Below, in pieces: positions 21,939 to 35,192 of a stretch of DNA of 64,000 nucleotides. The notes under the pieces are model-generated. The model did no database searches and had not been told where the DNA came from. It worked only from the letters and a program-made list of their open reading frames with translations. Made by a program: the position numbers and the translations under genes. The stretch comes from Manihot esculenta (taxonomy: Eukaryota; Streptophyta; Magnoliopsida; Malpighiales; Euphorbiaceae), in contig NC_035168.2 of the NCBI RefSeq assembly GCF_001659605.2, forward strand, positions 10,724,292-10,788,291, written 5' to 3'. Within the stretch, counting starts at the first letter, position 1. Every line of letters starts with the position of its first letter.

Positions 21939-23960
21939 ACTGGAAGGAGAAGATCATATTACCAGACACCTGGAAATTGTAAGTAGAAATTTAAGAATGC
22001 AGTACAATCAAAAAGCAAAAAATTTAGATGATGCAAAATGCATTACTATGAATCAAAGAATTAAGATAATTACTGTAACCATGCATCATAACAAAATATT
22101 ATCCATATATTGCACACTCAAATTAGTTTGAAATTTTATTTCTATGAACAAGATGACATAAGATTAATGGTAGCAGCCATCATTGATTGCGTACTGGTAG
22201 TTATTTGCCAATGCAATATCTAACATTATGTATCTGACAGTCAAGAATCCACTTCAGATGCAATTTTCTTTGCTAGCCATGCGGGGAAAAGTTGCTTGAA
22301 TGGATTAGAGGGACAAAAATTGGCCAAATATATACTTATACCCTCTACTATTTCATATTAGCCCATTAAACACTTCAACTAAAATTATAACCTATTGAAT
22401 ACCTAAACTCACAAAAACTTTAATAATTAAACACAAATTAACCATATCATAGATTTATAAAGAGAAGCCAAAAATAATTCGACTTATTACTAACTACACT
22501 TGAACTTTGCTGATTAAACTCTAAATTTTCACAAAATATAAAATTACACTTTTCGTCAATTTATAAAAATTCATAACAAAGATAGCAAAATTTAGAGTAC
22601 AACATCAACATGTATGAATTTTTATTTTTTCCCATAAATAATCAGTAATATGACTAATTTGTATTTAATTGTTGTGATTTTTATAAGTTTAGAATGTTGA
22701 ATAGCTTACAATTTTAGTTCATGTGTCCAATAAGTTAATCTCAATTAGTTTAGGGGTGTAAGTGTATATTCAGCAGACTAAAATTTCAGTCAATTTTCGA
22801 AATATTGACTCCAAACACAAGAATTAAATTGAAGTTAACCTAGAAAATGAGAGTAATCTCAAATTAACCTAGAAACTAAAGCGAAAAGGAAAGAGATGGT
22901 GAAAGAGACCTGACTAAAATGAGATGAAACATAATACTGGGATTCTCTTGAAGATGCAAAATCTTTGTTCTTCTTCCTTTTTGTAAAACTGAGATGCACC
23001 TGAAGATGCAAAAATGAAAAGAGACTGAAACTGAAGCTGAAATCAGTGAGTGTCTGGTGTTTACAACAAAATTGCTGGTTCAAGCTCACTTCACAACCTC
23101 GCATACAACTAAGCCCCAAATTATTTGGATCAAAACTCATGGAAATGTAACATGGTAAAAAGAATATTTCTTAACTTATGAATAACTTATGTGCAGATGT
23201 GTGAGATTTGTAAAAGCATCAATTTAAGTTATGCAAGCATCTATTCTCAGGAGCACCCCCCCCCCCCCCCTTTTGAACCTTATAAGTAGAACAATGCGTA
23301 ACACGTGATCTATCAACTGAATAGCATGAACTCGGATAGGCAATCAATGATTAAGCATGCCAAGAAAGCAAATATTCCAAATTAAGAACTTATTTAATAG
23401 CATTTGTATGCAATCTCTAGCTGTCTCTCACCCGTCTTCCCGAATGCATAATTGCAGCAACAAAGAAAGCAAAAAACAAAAATTCAACTGAAATGGTTAG
23501 GGAATTCACCAAGTGAGGATGGAATTCTTAAAAACACGCTAGAAGGAAGCGGGAAAAAATGGACTGAAATTTCTGTCTTCTGTTACCGTCGTCCGTGGAG
23601 GCTACGCGGAAGGTTTATGGAGAATAACTGAAGGTAATTCTTTGTTGCGTGTTTCAATATCTCCGATCTTTCCGTCCTCTCTCTTAATTGCTGAAATTTT
23701 CTGACAAGTTTGGTACTTGGCGAAGTTCGTTCTCACGTCGGCGAGGAGAATGTCGATGTCACTGGCGTCAGCGGAGTTGTGATCGGGGAAAATGATTTGG
23801 CCGGAGTTGGGCTCTCTCTTCATCACCTAGGAGCCTCTCATTTTTACTACTTTGATCTTATCCTCCCGAAAACCCAAGCTTGCTAATCCTTGTTTTCGGC
23901 GATCGAACTCATGAAGAGGAAGCAGCTAAACGCAAAACTTGTCTTCTTTTTTTTTTTTCT
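21939..23960 (-). promoter_or_regulatory. Probable 5' leader of gene A with upstream reading frame
   Basis: A possible acceptor (CCTTCCAG) at about 21940 lies 25 bp before the ATG of gene A. A donor (ACG|GTAACA) near 23586 could join it to a leader exon covering about 23588-23950. That leader contains a 74-codon frame (23826-23602, starting MMKREPNSGQ) with non-repetitive, codon-like composition. It may be an upstream ORF or the start of a separate small gene; I do not recognise it. The intron region 22140-23580 shows no other gene and includes a run of 15 C at 23256-23270. The structure is inferred from splice signals only. Confidence 0.4.
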
Positions 23961-24033
23961 CACTTCTGCAAGCCACAGCAAGAGCACTCTGGGGCTCAAC
24001 GTCTCTGCTGCTGATTAAAAGGAAGCGCTTTCC

Positions 24034-24040
<7 letters not shown>

Positions 24041-24080
<40 letters not shown>
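24041..24080. repeat. (CT)n microsatellite at the presumed promoter of gene A
   Basis: About 20 CT units on +, so (GA)n on the transcribed strand, about 100-150 bp upstream of the presumed leader exon. GA/CT runs are frequent in plant core promoters and 5' leaders. Confidence 0.9.
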
Positions 24081-24082
<2 letters not shown>

Positions 24083-25544
24083 GACATCAGATCATACAAA
24101 TTGGAAAATGTATTTAAAAAATTTATTAGTGAATTTCTAAGAAATATATTAAAATATTTATAATATTTTAAAAAATTTATTAATTATTTTTTTATATTAT
24201 AAAAAATACTATAAACGTTTTAAAAATTCTTTTAAAGCTAATATTAATTAATGAGTTTTTTTTTTAAAAATAGTAAATTTAATGACTTTTTCTCTTAGAG
24301 CTTAAATAATAATTTTTTAAAAAATTATTAAGAAATGCATAATTAAATTGGCATTTAGTTTTTAATAAAATTTTACAAATATTATCCTGTGAATTAATAT
24401 TACACAAATTTTCAATCCTTTTTAAAAAGTCCAAAAATTACATAATTACAAAATATACTATTTTTTTAATAAAATAATTCAATTTTAATTAATTTTAGAT
24501 GAAGTAACTTTAACTTGTATTTATAAGTTTCCAAAATAAAAAATAATCACTTAGATTTTTTTTTTAATTTTTATATTTTTTTACATTATTCTTATTTTTA
24601 TAATAAAAATTTAATTATTTATAAAATTAAGTATTTTATCTTAAATGAAAATCTTAATTGAATAAATTTATTAATATTTTATATTTCTTTTTATTTATTT
24701 TATTGTTATTATTTTAAATTTTATTAAATTAATTAATTCAACTTGAATTTAAATAAAAAATAACTTTAAGATTTTAATTTATTTTTCTCTAATTAATAAA
24801 GATTTATTATAAATATAAAAAAAATTAAATATCCCAAACATAAAAAATATAAAAATACTTTTCATAACATGTAATAAAAGTAGTTAAATAATACTTATAT
24901 TTAAAATGCTTAATAATTAATATAAAAATGTAATTACTTTATTATTTTAATCAGTGGTAGAATTTTAAACAAATAATGTTTAATTAATATTGAAATAAAA
25001 GTTTTTTTATTTACATCAAATTACTCATACAACTAAATAACTGTTTCAAAAGATCTAGCATTATTTATGAAATTTAATTTTCTTCAATGAGAATTATCAT
25101 TATTTTTAAAATTAATTAAGTTTTATATTTATATATTTTATAATTATCTAAGTTAATTATCTTTCATATATTAATAATATAGTAAAAAAATCTTAATAAG
25201 TAGATTAATAGTTAACTCTTAATTGTAGCTAAAAATAAATTATATAACGATAATTTTTTTTCTTTTAATAATAAATTTAAATTAGTAAATATATTATATA
25301 ATTTGATCGTAGAATATATAATAATAAAAATTTATTAAAAGTAAATAATTGTATTAATATATAATTATCAATTAATTAAATATAAAAAATGCAAAATAAG
25401 AAGAGAGAATGATTAATGAGATTGGCAACCTAAAAACCTGCTGTTAAAGGGGTTTTTTTTTAAAAAATAAAATTAAAATTGAATAATTTTATTAAAATAA
25501 ATTAAAATTAAGTGCAGCAAATAAACCATAATCATAATAATTTT
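24081..25544. other. AT-rich intergenic DNA between the two FHY3/FAR1-like genes
   Basis: Very AT-rich with no gene or clear element. The tandem genes are on the same strand, so this is the spacer between the promoter of gene A and the 3' side of gene B. Confidence 0.6.
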
Positions 25545-25946
25545 GGGTGAGTAATATTCGATTTAAATTTAAAAAATTAATTAAATTAAATTAATTTAGA
25601 AATTTAGTTAAATTTTTTATTTATTTCAACTCGACTTTTAATTTTAAAAATTTTAATTATTTTAATTTATAAAAAAAAATTAAATAATTAGTGATAATAA
25701 TATATTATTGAATAACATATAATTTTTAATAATATAAAGAAATTAGATATTAAGGTTAAAATATTTTAATTAAAGTTTTAAAAATAAAGTATAAAAAATA
25801 TAAAATTTATTAAAAATTTAAATCTATTAAATCAAATCAAATTAATTTAATTCAATTTAATTTCTTATTAAAATTAATTTAATTTAATTTTTATAAATAC
25901 TAAAATTTCAATTTAAATCTAAACCAAACAAATCAAATGTTCACCC
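25545..25946. mobile_element. MITE-like AT-rich element, copy 1
   Basis: It begins GGGTGAGTAATATTCGATTT and ends AAATCAAATGTTCACCC, imperfect terminal inverted repeats. The interior phrase 'ttagtgataataatatatt' recurs at 32180, and its reverse complement at about 62815. It is non-coding, 402 bp. No clear target duplication can be read. Confidence 0.6.
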
Positions 25947-26859
25947 TAATAACAATTACCCCCAACAATTCTCTTTTGGAATAATGATAAAACATTTAGA
26001 TAAGTTAATATATTAAGTTTTAGCTCATTAAAAGTTATGAAAGAAACAATTTATCAATTAAATCAATAGGCTACTGAAAGTGATTCACTAGCAAATGGTT
26101 AAATCAAAGTCAACGTTTCAGTTCAGAAAAAAATTTATCCCCATCCCACTCTTCTGCAAACGGTTAAACCAAAAGCTCAATTGGTAGCTAGCTAATACAA
26201 AATCCACGAGAGCTTAATTAACCCAGAACGCAAGCTTTAGCAGTGTCATCAATATAACAGTACAGCAAACCACCGTGGTGGAAATTAAAGAATAGAGTAG
26301 ACACTGTTCACAAGAATCAAGAGTTCACTGCGCGTATGCTTACAACAGATGACCAAGATCAGCATTAAAACAATCAATACAAGGATTCCTACAGCATGCA
26401 GATCATTGTGTTATAAACAACCAAAAACCTCATTCTTTCACTAGTTTGACGAGGCGTCACATCTCACCTCAAAACTATTCATCAAAGATGTCACTCTACA
26501 ATTCAAATGGTTTAGGCAGCTTCGGTGATGTTGAAGATCCACAAATGCGACTGCTGCCCATACAATGATGCTGCATTAGCCACCTCGTAGTGTGTATCTA
26601 ATATTATAGATTGCTGAATTGGGTGAGAGGTTGGTTAAAAGACCAATCCTGAATTCCCAAAAAAGGAATTACTGGATGAATTCTAGTGAAGGGGGAGTAA
26701 TTTTGGGCTTTGCAGAAGTATCAATCATGTTCTGCTCATAAAGGGAATAGTTGCTAACCATTTGCTGGAGTTAGTTTTCTACGTAAAACACGTTACTCCG
26801 GGTAAGATTGTGATTTGTGGGTACCTAAAGAAGGCAAAATTATTACTATGAACAATGTT
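25947..26859. other. 3' flank of gene B
   Basis: From about 26100 the base composition rises toward transcribed-like DNA, and the part nearest 26860 is probably the 3' UTR of gene B. No separate gene is seen. Confidence 0.5.
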
Positions 26860-29800
26860 TCATCCTTGTGTGTGTCTTGGAGCACTTCCATGCAATTGTG
26901 AAGATCTCAAATGAGAGTCTTCCTACAATCAAAAAGAAAGATAAAATCGTGAACAACAAAAATTAGGAATAGGTGTTTAAAACAATAATTGTAATGTCTC
27001 TCCAAGCTCACCTGCAAACTATAATTGAAACTAGTTGGAGGTCGATAATCAAATTGACCCTACATAAATTAGTAAAAAATCAAGATACATTATCTGTATC
27101 CAAATTCATACACAAACTCATTTTCATATTAAAAATACCATACCATCCCATTTATGCTTTGCTGTGTCCCAAAAAACCCATCATGGCCTGGTGCTATTGA
27201 ATTCAATTGGCCCTACAGGTAACACCCAATTTGCATATTGTAAATCATTCAGAAAACTGCTTTCTATATGATCATAATCCCACATAACCTACCAGCCCTT
27301 GTATGCTTGGTTGACTGACATAGTAACCATCATGGGGAGGCTCCATTAAATTCAGTTGTACCTGCAATTATCACCAAATTAAAACTTGCAAAAACTGAAA
27401 TCACATTACTTTTCAAGGAGTGAAGGAACTGTAATCCACAGCTTATCAAAACAATCTTATAAGGTGAAACTTATATAAATTTAGTCTAAAATTATCTGAT
27501 GTTTTTACCAGTCCTTGTGCATTCTGCTGTGCACCATAATAACCATTAAGAGTATCTGATCCTAGATTTTCCTGCAAGCATTATAACAAAAATTAAATGG
27601 TACCAGTTTCCAAATTAACTGCAGGTAGATGCACAATCCATTTCAAAATTCGTTGTCAAAGCCGAGCAGCTGACATAAATCCCTTTCTAGCCAAATTATC
27701 AAAAAACAAAAATCCAAAAATTTGCTTTTTTTTTTTTTTCCAAATTTAGCCAATTCTTTAATTTTATCAATTTGTACTTCAACATCTCTTATTAGTATCT
27801 TTAGCAATAAACATAATTGCTAGCCAATTGACCAAAACAATCCAAACTGATTTTATTCAATACTTTTATATGTTAATACAAAGTCTCTTTATATCGATTT
27901 TAGCAATCATACTCTATAACTACAATATTTTAAAATGGAATCAATAGAACATTATTATTTAAATTGGTTTACATTCTTATCTCTTTTGTACCTCCCTCCC
28001 CCCAAAAAGATAATAAATAAAATTTCTTTCTTTCTCCTTCCTACCATGCTTTGCTTTTGGTCATCTTATTCTTGACTATTCGTTCATATGAACTATTCCA
28101 TTTACTAGACATAAAATTTGATAGTAGAAATGGAGAGGGAAGAGATAGGATTTTCCAATTGTGAGAAAGAATTAAAAAAGAAAAATAAATAAATAATAAG
28201 AACGACAACAACAATAACAATATTAATTTACAATTTAAGACTGATCGCTAAATCGATACAAGAATGAAAAATTGAGGACCAAATTGATAAAATTCACAGA
28301 ATTGGTTAAGGTGATAATGTGCGCAAAGAATTGGATTTCAACAAGGGATCACAACTGTTTCAACAACTAAAACTGAAACAAAATTCAAAATTGCAAAGTG
28401 TAAGTTTGCTAAATTAAAAGAATTGGCTAAAATTGAAATAGTATAAAGGTTAGAAATTCTTTGTTCATTAGGCCAATTCCTTTTTATAAAACAGAAAATC
28501 ATGGGTACTCTCTTCTGTCTCCGTAAAGTAGGCTATATATAATGAAATATCACAAATAACCTTCTTGATGCAATCCAATAGACACAAACACCAAAAATAA
28601 TGAGATTAAATGAGAGCTAGAATTAACTAGGACAAACCATCTGCTGCAAGCTCTCCTGCGCTTCCACAAGCATAATATCTGGATCTGCTTGTACCTGAAA
28701 TTGAAAGCACTCTTCAATTATATATGCTCTAAATTATTTTCTGGACACATTGTAGTAACTGTACGTATACATTTATAAAAAAAGAAGTAGAACCATCTAT
28801 TATGATTTCAAATCTGACCTTCCTTTTCCTGATTGGATTCTTCTTCTTACTAGACTTGGAAAAATTTCCTTGGTTTTCATCTTCTGCTTCACAAGGGGCA
28901 AAAGATTGACTACCAGGTTCCAAAGCACTGTTGTTTCTGTTATTCACATTCACACAATTCTTCAGTGTTTCTACAAGTGTGCGGAAAGCAATATTGTAGC
29001 TCTGTTCACATAACGATCCTTCTTCACTCATTTCAATTGCTAGTTTGCATAAAGCATTATAGCGTTGCACCCTTGTTTCTATTCTTGCTTTTCCTTCTGC
29101 CAGCTGCTGCCCGCTCTTTGCGTCTTTTGTCCACCTCTTCAAAATATAATGTGTTGGGATGCTTGAAAGACCACAGATTTGGAGGACGATCAATGCATGC
29201 CTACAAAGAAATCCTTTGTATTCAAACAATCGGCATAAACAAGACACTGCTGACTTACTTTGGTTCCATGACACCAGGAAATACTCATTCTTTTCACAGT
29301 CTTGAACTCGAAACGTTACATTTGTTCCATCTTCCCTTTCCTTTTTGGGATGGCAACCAACTACACCTAACACCTCAACTTGAAATTTCTTGAATATTGC
29401 ATGCGTGTAAACCATTGACATTTGTTTTTCCCAAGGAGAAGGAGATTTCAGGGCAGGCTGTTTGTGAGAAGTATCAAAATCTGCTATTGCTTCCTCCTCA
29501 TATCTATTTTGTAAAATTAATCCATATTGTTTCATAAATTCTTTAAGTGTGATTTTCCTATGAATATATTTATCAAAGAAAGAGTTCACACTTTCAGACC
29601 GCTGACTTGCAGCAATTCCGGCTAGAAAAGTATCCTCCATATATGTGGGCACCCACTTTTTCCTATCATCATATAATGACTGAATCCATTCATTATCTTG
29701 GAGTTCAAATTGAGTAACCATCGTCCACCACCTCATATCAAACTCTTCATCTGTCCAGGATTTAAAAACACACTTGTGGAATTCTGGCATAAAATCTCCA

Positions 29801-30975
29801 TGCCGTTTGATTACATGAGAAAGAGTTTCAGGCATCTTTTCGAAAATATGCCACAGAGAAAAACAATGACGGGTATTTGGGAAGACTTCCTCAATTGCTG
29901 CCTTCAAGGTGTTGTCTAGATCTGTGATTATAACTTTAGGGGCTTTCCCACCCATTGCTCTAAGCCATGTTCTCAATAACCAAACAAAAGTCGACATAGA
30001 ATCATCTGCAACTAATGCACATCCAAGCAAAATCAGCTGACAGTGATGATTTACCCCAACAAAAGGAGCAAATGGCAATTTCTCATGGTATTTTGCGTAG
30101 AAGGTATCAAAAGAAACAGCATCATTAAAGCTGATATAATCATTCCTACTTTTTGCATCAACCCAAAACAAATTTCTCAGACGCTGCTCTTCGTTCAAAT
30201 CTATAGCATAGAAGAAGTTTGGATTCTCCTTCTTGATATGCTTGAAATATTCAAGTAATGCTTGGGCATCTCCCTCCTCAAGAGCCAAAGGGCGACCTTT
30301 CTCAAATTGAGTACCATTGTCATTTTGAACAAGTGAAACATTTTTAAACCCACCAGACTGTCTCAACATCTCAACATACACTTTTCTTGTTCGTTCACTG
30401 ACAGCATGCAAGATGTCAATATTATTCTTTTCAGCTAATTTTACATTCCGATGGATTCGAAAATGATATGCAAGGGCTGGTAAAAGCTCATGGTTATGCT
30501 CCTTAATAAACTCATGAATTATCCACTTACCATCTGGTCTTCTCTTCACATGCATACTTGCTTTGCAATCTGTCTTTTTCACACTTGATCGTCGACTATT
30601 GCTACCATCAGATTCTGGTGTAATTCCATACCTGGAACATGCAAATTTGGCATCTATAAATTCTTTTGATTTCTTTGAACGTCTACTGTTTTTTATTGAA
30701 GTGGTGAACCCCATTGATTTGGCATATTCTTGATAAAATGAGTATGCTGCCTCATGTGATTCAAATTCAATGCCATTGCATGGCTCAAAGTCTGTGTCCT
30801 CTTCAAACAATGTGACAGCCCTCTTAGGGAAGTCAACAACCCCAGAATCACCATTTTGTGCCTCATCCACAATGTCAACCATATTTTCTCCCCGTGCATC
30901 ACCAACAAGCACATTTTCTTGAAGACTGACCATATCATGAACTGCATGCTGATTCCTGCCAGTCATTATTATCAT
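26860..30975 (-). CDS. FHY3/FAR1-family transcription factor, gene B (7 exons, 841 aa modelled)
   Basis: Tandem paralogue of gene A, with the same role expected: a nuclear, MULE-derived DNA-binding regulator. Exons read by splice signals and paralogy are 30975-28819, 28694-28638, 27571-27509, 27361-27293, 27212-27144, 27059-27012 and 26922-26860 (TGA at 26860-26862), all phase 0. Exon 1 (719 codons) holds the FAR1 zinc finger (C113, C137, H160, H162), an intact linker with the conserved AVSERTRKVYVEM stretch, the MULE domain (D290 in SFDTFY, D354 in ITDLD), the SWIM finger (C579, C581, C591, H593) and a KKKNPIRKRK nuclear-localisation-like tail. The small exons encode the family's C-terminal modules (QQNAQGL, HDGYY, HDGFFGTQ, FRPPT-like, QLHGS). 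All key residues are present, so it looks functional. The start could be M15 instead of M1. Confidence 0.95.
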
Positions 30976-31026
30976 CTACTTCCATAGATAAAATCCATTC
31001 TTCAGACAAATATTTTATAATGATTC

Positions 31027-31800
31027 CTGAAACGCAAAAAAAAAAAAATGAATAAAGGGTAAAACTTAAGATAGAGCACAATTTGAAGATTAATTACTAT
31101 ACCATATCTAATTGCAATCACCTGAGGAATTAACCCAAAATAAAAAAGGAGAGAAAGAAGCAAATACTCAAAATTACTGGCAAATTCATACTTCCATCTT
31201 CATCATGCTTTCTTGCTTTCTCAAATTTTAAGAAAAAAAAAATAAAAAAGAAAAAACAGTTCCCTCTCTCCTCCCTACTGAAAATGACAAACCTTCTCAT
31301 CACTGTTAAGAGCTACTCAAATTTCCATTTCCAAACAATAACTTCCGTTCATTCTTTATCCAGATAGAATCATTAATTAATACTCCGGTAATCTTCCTCG
31401 TTTGTTTTTCCCGGAAAATATAGCCTGAGGAAATCATAAACTCGAACCTAAATTCTAAAATGGCACAACAATGAAATGCTCTTGTGGATCACCACAACCA
31501 AACAAAAAAAAAGAAATCGTAGAAAGCAAGCAATAGAGAAGAGTTCAAAGCTCGCATTTACCTTGCAATCTAAGAAAATTTTTTGCCGAAGGGAGGAGAC
31601 AGACACTCTGTAGTCGATTCTTTCCGAAGCAGAGTAGTAGAGATTGAAGCGATCAAAGAAGCAACAAAATACTTCTTCTATTGGGCTGTGCAAGCTTCAA
31701 TTGTGATCACTTGACCTTTCCTTTTTGAAACCCTAGAGCGAGAAAGAGATAGTGAGAATACCTGTCAGTTAGAGAGAAGAAGAAATTTGTTTGGATAATA
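31027..31800 (-). promoter_or_regulatory. 5' leader of gene B: UTR intron and leader exon
   Basis: A clean acceptor (TTTGCGTTTCAG) at about 31027 lies 52 bp before the ATG, and a donor (TTGCAAG|GTAAAT) lies at 31561. Together they define a 535-bp 5'-UTR intron and a leader exon from 31562 to about 31800. The leader is rich in CT. Gene A shows a comparable arrangement, which suggests that a leader intron is ancestral. Exact transcription start is not visible. Confidence 0.55.
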
Positions 31801-32002
31801 AAATAAACGCTTTGTTTTGTTGCGAGGGGAGTGACTGCAAATCAACTGTAAGGAATGATTTCTTTGTTTGGGCATTTAGATGAGAAAAGGTATGGAGAAA
31901 AATATACAATTTAGTTCCACCAAGCGATCTCACTCGCGCTTTGCTGCTGATGCATAAAATATTTTCTTTATTTTTCAAAATTTTTTTTGGAATAGTTAAG
32001 TA

Positions 32003-32463
32003 AGAGCGATCATGATTCGGTTCAAATCGAAAAAATCGATCGAATCGAATTGATTTAAAAATTTAATTCGATTTTTTATATATTTTAGTTCGATTTGGTT
32101 TATAATTTCAGAAATTTCAGTTATTTCAGTTCAGTTCGGTTTTAATTAGAAAAAAATCGAAAAAATTAAATCGAACCGATTAGTGATAATAATATATTTT
32201 TTTAATAATATAGAGAAATTAAATCATATTAAAATTAAAATATTTTAATTAAATTTTAAAATATTAAAAAAATATAAAAAATAAAAAAATTATTAAAAAT
32301 CGAAATTGATCAAACCGAATCAAATCGAATCAGATCGATTCGATTCAATTCAGTTTCTTATCAAAATCGGTTCGATTCAGTTTTCACAAACACTACAATT
32401 TCAATTTTCAATTTATTTAATTCGGTTCGATTTTAAATCAAACCGACCGAATGCTCAACTCTA
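32003..32463. mobile_element. MITE-like element, copy 2
   Basis: The termini are GAGCGATCATGATTCGGTTC and the inverted ACCGAATGCTCAACTC. The interior is full of 'tcggttcgattt' and its complement and shares the 'attagtgataataatatatt' core with copy 1. It is the GC-richest and probably least decayed of the three copies. It lies about 200 bp beyond the presumed leader of gene B. Confidence 0.6.
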
Positions 32464-33094
32464 ATATTAATTGTGGTTTAACTTATTTTCCATAGGTATT
32501 TTTCATTTGATTTAAATATTTAAAAATTAATAAAATTATCTACAATTACAAATTTGATTATAATTATAATCAATTTTAAAACTTAGATGAAAGGAAGTTT
32601 GTAGATAATCTCACCTTACTTATTTTATTATACTCTATAACATATAGATATATTATTGATATAAAAAATTTAAAATTTTTTATTATTTTATAATTTAATA
32701 AGAAACTTCAAAAATTAATACAATTTAATTTAAATACCTAAATTTACCATTTTTCATCACTAAATCCTTAAAATATGATTATTATTCTTCATTTCTATTT
32801 GGTCTAATATAAATAACAACAACAGAATTTCTTCCCATATTTTTTGTTCTTATCTACTCTCATTATAATGTTTGTGTTTGTGTTTTCATTCTGGATTTAT
32901 ACTATTCAATAGTATCAGGTGGGTTGAAATTTATAAAATTAATAGGATAAAAATATTAAAAATAAATAAAAGCATAATAATATACGGTGAAATTATAATT
33001 TATTTTATAATTTTGAAATAATTTTTTATAATAAATATAATAAAATTTATACGACAAATATTTCATAAAATATTTGTAAAGAAAGAAATCAATA
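32464..33094. other. AT-rich intergenic DNA
   Basis: No gene or named repeat is visible. Confidence 0.55.
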
Positions 33095-34003
<909 letters not shown>

Positions 34004-34098
34004 GAAGCACTCCAAGGTTTAGTCTGGTGGAAAGTGCATCCTGTAGCCTTGAAAGGTCTAAGGTTCGACTCCCCCAACCCCTATTTCAAAAAAAATAA
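34004..34098 (+). mobile_element. Short tRNA-derived SINE-like element
   Basis: An A-box-like 'tagtctggtgg' and a perfect B box (ggttcgactcc, 34062-34072) are spaced as in a tRNA promoter, and the unit ends in an A-rich tail followed by aataataat. It is about 90 bp long and might be a truncated SINE. It is not a tRNA gene because the arms do not pair. Confidence 0.6.
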
Positions 34099-34293
34099 TA
34101 ATAATTACAATGAAGTAGGTAGATAATTTTATCAATTTTTAAAGTTTTAAATTAAATCACAAAATAGCTAATATTAAATTTTTTTTATTTTAATTGACTT
34201 TTTCATAATATACATGTTTTCACAAAAAATAAAATCTAAAATTTTTAATTATTTATCCATATGTTTTGACTTATTTTAATATATTCATATCTC

Positions 34294-35026
34294 TGTAACA
34301 GCCCGGACGTGATCCCCGGCACTGTTACCGCTCACAGCCCGTGACCTTCCTCTGGGCCCAGCCACTGTGAGCAGCTCTTAACATCCCTTCACCCTCACGG
34401 GTTCCAAGCAGGATTTGTCCCCTTGGTTCGCGGGACTCTAACCCGTTCTTCCCAAGTGGATTTGGCCCAATTCCTTCCTCTGGGAATTAGGTCGCCTCCC
34501 CCACTGCTCGAACCCTTGACCTCCCACTTTAAGGGAATAGTCTGGTGAGAGTGAGTACCAATTCTTCTACTCCTTTTTATGTAACAGCCCGGCCCCGTAC
34601 GACCGGCCCTGTTACCGCTCACAGCCCGTTACACCTCCTGGGCGCGGCGGCCACTGTGAGCAGCTCTTAACATCCCTTCACCCTCACGGGTTCCGGGCAG
34701 GATTTGTCCCTCGGGGGAGCCAGTACGGCCCGCCCTAGCCCGAGTGGATTTGGCCCAATTCCTTAGAAGAATTGGTACTCACTCTCACCAGACTATTCCC
34801 TTAAAGTGGGAGGTCAAGGGTTCGAGCAGTGGGGGAGGCGACCTAATTCCCAGAGGAAGGAATTGGGCCAAATCCACTCGGGCTAGGGCGGGCCGTACTG
34901 GCTCCCCCGAGGGACAAATCCTGCCCGGAACCCGTGAGGGTGAAGGGATGTTAAGAGCTGCTCACAGTGGCCGCCCCCAGGAGGTGAGCGGTAACAGGGC
35001 CGGTCGTACGGGGCCGGGCTGTTACA
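34294..35026. mobile_element. GC-rich fold-back element with perfect 5-bp target duplication
   Basis: It is 733 bp, beginning TGTAACAGCCCGG and ending CCGGGCTGTTACA, flanked by atctc on both sides (34289-34293 and 35027-35031). It contains three copies of a unit of about 260-280 bp: one inverted (34294-34579), one inverted and truncated (34580-34765), and one direct (34766-35026), so the right 447 bp form a long hairpin. The unit holds a tRNA-like stretch ('ggtcaagggttcgagc') and conserved blocks such as 'ggatgttaagagctgctcac'. The open frames across it mirror each other and are not genes. Confidence 0.75.
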
Positions 35027-35192
35027 ATCTCATCTAGATAAAAGTTTCTAAAATTAATATCCAAAATTTTTATTATTTTGTGATTTAATTTAAATTATTA
35101 ATGCTTTGTTTAACATGATTCATTTTATAAAAAAATTATTCAAATGAATTCTTATAAAATTATGCAAAATTTAAGTTCTTTTAGAATGAAAA

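Noticed and set aside
34004..34098. tRNA gene
   Set aside because: A and B boxes are present but acceptor and anticodon arms do not pair and an A-rich tail follows, which fits a SINE.
34395..35037. Two near-identical frames on opposite strands suggesting a conserved protein
   Set aside because: Both arise from the inverted repeat of the fold-back element.
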